Virus record (IMG/VR): IMGVR_UViG_3300033144_001711
Span: 1-49,193 of that record
DNA length: 49,193 nt
Direction: 5' to 3' (one strand)
DNA from: a virus
Of the stretch, positions 48,338-49,193 are shown piece after piece; the stretch's first letter is position 1, and each line of letters begins with the position of its first letter. Below the pieces are notes generated by a model, which saw only the letters and a program-made list of their open reading frames with translations, did no database searches and was not told the origin of the DNA. Both the position numbers and the translations under genes were made by a program.

Positions 48338-48446
48338 ACAGAGGGAACGTCCGGATGGACAGATAGAGTTTATCTTTCACAGGCGGACTAACCCACAGAT
48401 GAACCTGTACCGCAACGTGAAGCGGCGGACAACTAGAGGATGGTAA
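48258..48446 (+). CDS. Small basic protein
   Basis: A 62-residue Arg/Lys/Gln-rich protein (K-Q-A-K-A-L-R-R-L-L, N-V-K-R-R-T-T-R-G-W), nested in part within the end of the preceding gene. AAAGGAG lies 12 bases before the ATG. Likely nucleic-acid binding. The overlap makes it less certain. Confidence 0.5.
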   Translation: MNGKQAKALRRLLQLEKPTPASRSGLEQRERPDGQIEFIFHRRTNPQMNLYRNVKRRTTRGW

Positions 48447-48449
48447 CTA

Positions 48450-48524
48450 ATGCAAGGACTACTGATCGTGCTACTGCTATTGTGCTTAGCACTACTAGTA
48501 TTTATACCAGATGAGGATAGTTAA
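48450..48524 (+). CDS. Membrane micropeptide at end of plus-strand block
   Basis: A 24-residue peptide, almost all hydrophobic (L-L-I-V-L-L-L-L-C-L-A-L-L-V-F-I) with an acidic tip. It starts 3 bases after the previous stop as TAATG-like coupling (TAA at 48447-48449 region). Its TAA lies within a TTAA shared with the minus-strand metallopeptidase stop, making the blocks converge without a gap. Confidence 0.5.
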   Translation: MQGLLIVLLLLCLALLVFIPDEDS

Positions 48525-48811
48525 CCCTGTCCCTTCCGAGTCTTAAGGAATTGAAGGAGCAACCCAGCGAGGGTGTCGATCTTATCTTCATCCTCGTTGA
48601 ATTTCTTCCAACCAAGTGTGAAACAAATAGCGTGAGTTAACTCATGATAGAAAGTATGGTTCATAGTATCGACAGTACCCTTCTTGAGTCTGATGATACA
48701 TTCAAAGGAACAGCAGTCACCGTACAAATCGGGTTGATTGTCTATGACGTCGTATACTTCGACACGCCAGTCCCTACCACCGAGTTTGAAACTAGAAGGA
48801 ATCTTAATCAT
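48521..48811 (-). CDS. HExxH zinc metallopeptidase
   Basis: A 96-residue protein with H-E-L-T-H at about residues 57-61 and downstream Glu/Asp residues (N-E-D-E-D-K-I-D-T-L-A) that could give the third metal ligand. It resembles small phage M48/SprT/ImmA-like domains. It follows the o-spanin with ATGA overlap, so it is the last gene of the late minus-strand block, in the lysis cassette. A protein-cleaving role in lysis or virion maturation is possible; no substrate can be named. Confidence 0.75.
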   Translation of the reverse strand: MIKIPSSFKLGGRDWRVEVYDVIDNQPDLYGDCCSFECIIRLKKGTVDTMNHTFYHELTHAICFTLGWKKFNEDEDKIDTLAGLLLQFLKTRKGQG

Positions 48812-49101
48812 GACTGATCACAGCCACCTAACCGTGCGTCGTGCGCGGCGACCACTGCTTCAATCTCTCGAAGGTAAGACTTTAATAACAAGTCGTTATT
48901 TGCCAGTACTTCGAATGCTACAGGGCTCGCGTCTCTTAGAACACGTTGATCTGTCACTGACACTGGTTGTAGAACGAAATCCCGTTCAAGACACAGTGGC
49001 GCGCTTAACTGCAACTGAGATCCGCACGATGACAGACCAATGGTGGCTAGAAGAACAAGGCAGGCAATTCCAGCGCCTCGTCGTTGATGATTAGAAGTCA
49101 T
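48808..49101 (-). CDS. o-spanin (Rz1-like lipoprotein), allele B
   Basis: A 97-residue lipoprotein from ATG 49101: short basic start, hydrophobic core, lipobox L-S-S-C at about residue 26, then a periplasmic part close to allele A at 12-335 (shared D-F-V-L-Q-P-V-S, L-K-S-Y-L-R-E-I-E-A-V-V-A-A-H-D). The signal peptides and C-terminal tips differ. The upstream i-spanin gene is cut by the window edge, and its last 114 bases are identical to 314-427. Confidence 0.78.
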   Translation of the reverse strand: MTSNHQRRGAGIACLVLLATIGLSSCGSQLQLSAPLCLERDFVLQPVSVTDQRVLRDASPVAFEVLANNDLLLKSYLREIEAVVAAHDARLGGCDQS

Positions 49102-49193
49102 TGGGATCTGTGAAGTTGCCAACACCTTCAAACTCTTCTTTCTTCTTTGATAGTTCTTTCTTTAGTTCTTCCCTTCGGGAGAACAATACTTTC
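49080..49193 (-). CDS. 3' end of i-spanin gene, identical to 314-427
   Basis: A 114-base stretch identical to positions 314-427. The i-spanin reading frame enters from the window edge and ends at 49091-49093, equivalent to 325-327. It shows that the molecule continues into the gene at 325-624, as a circular map or as terminal repeats. Confidence 0.8.

Overview
The window looks like the complete or near-complete genome of a lytic, short-tailed (podovirus-type) phage of a Gram-negative host. Two divergent gene blocks cover almost every base, and a T7-like order of structural genes is recognisable. Family A DNA polymerase, toprim primase, DnaB-like helicase, T7-type endonuclease I, a CobS-like AAA+ ATPase and a CobT-like VWA protein are present. 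No RNA polymerase, integrase or repressor is visible. This combination, with a size near 49 kb, best matches the VpV262/SIO1/CW02/cobavirus assemblage (Zobellviridae). That placement rests on gene content and remembered family features, not on a search. Rz/Rz1 spanins and lipoproteins point to a Gram-negative, probably aquatic, host.

Minus strand, read from 26.8 kb down to 1 and, if the molecule is circular or terminally redundant, on through 49193 to 48521: a lipoprotein, tRNA-Pro, small terminase, a LamG-domain protein, large terminase, portal, scaffold, major capsid, head proteins, tail adaptor, nozzle, three internal/ejected proteins, a virion protein with a probable ADP-ribosyltransferase domain, M15 endolysin, tail fibres, holin, i-spanin, o-spanin and an HExxH metallopeptidase. 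Genes are joined by ATGA, TAATG or TAGTG overlaps.

Between 26.8 and 27.45 kb lies a divergent control region with sigma70-like promoters on both strands. From there the plus strand holds an early unit of tiny genes (27449-28956) ended by a clear intrinsic terminator, a structured non-coding gap (29.0-29.23 kb), about 20 small unknown genes, the AAA+/VWA pair (34.3-37.2 kb), the replication and recombination module (37.9-45.5 kb), a phosphoesterase and a run of small coiled-coil, zinc-ribbon and membrane proteins. The two blocks converge at 48.52 kb with overlapping stop codons.

The most unusual signal is a dense array of at least 33 perfect inverted repeats (stems of 6-10 bp) with exactly three-base loops in 26.99-28.96 kb. 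It runs through the control region and all the tiny early genes. About 0.5 would be expected by chance. Stem sequences differ each time, loops are often GAA, TTT, TTC or ATA, and within genes the loop sits in codon phase 0 (20), 2 (6) or 1 (0). That bias is what is expected if hairpins were selected on top of coding sequence using wobble positions. Other points of note are the ADP-ribosyltransferase-like virion protein, a helicase lacking the Walker A lysine and Walker B aspartate, and two diverged alleles of the o-spanin at the two ends of the window.
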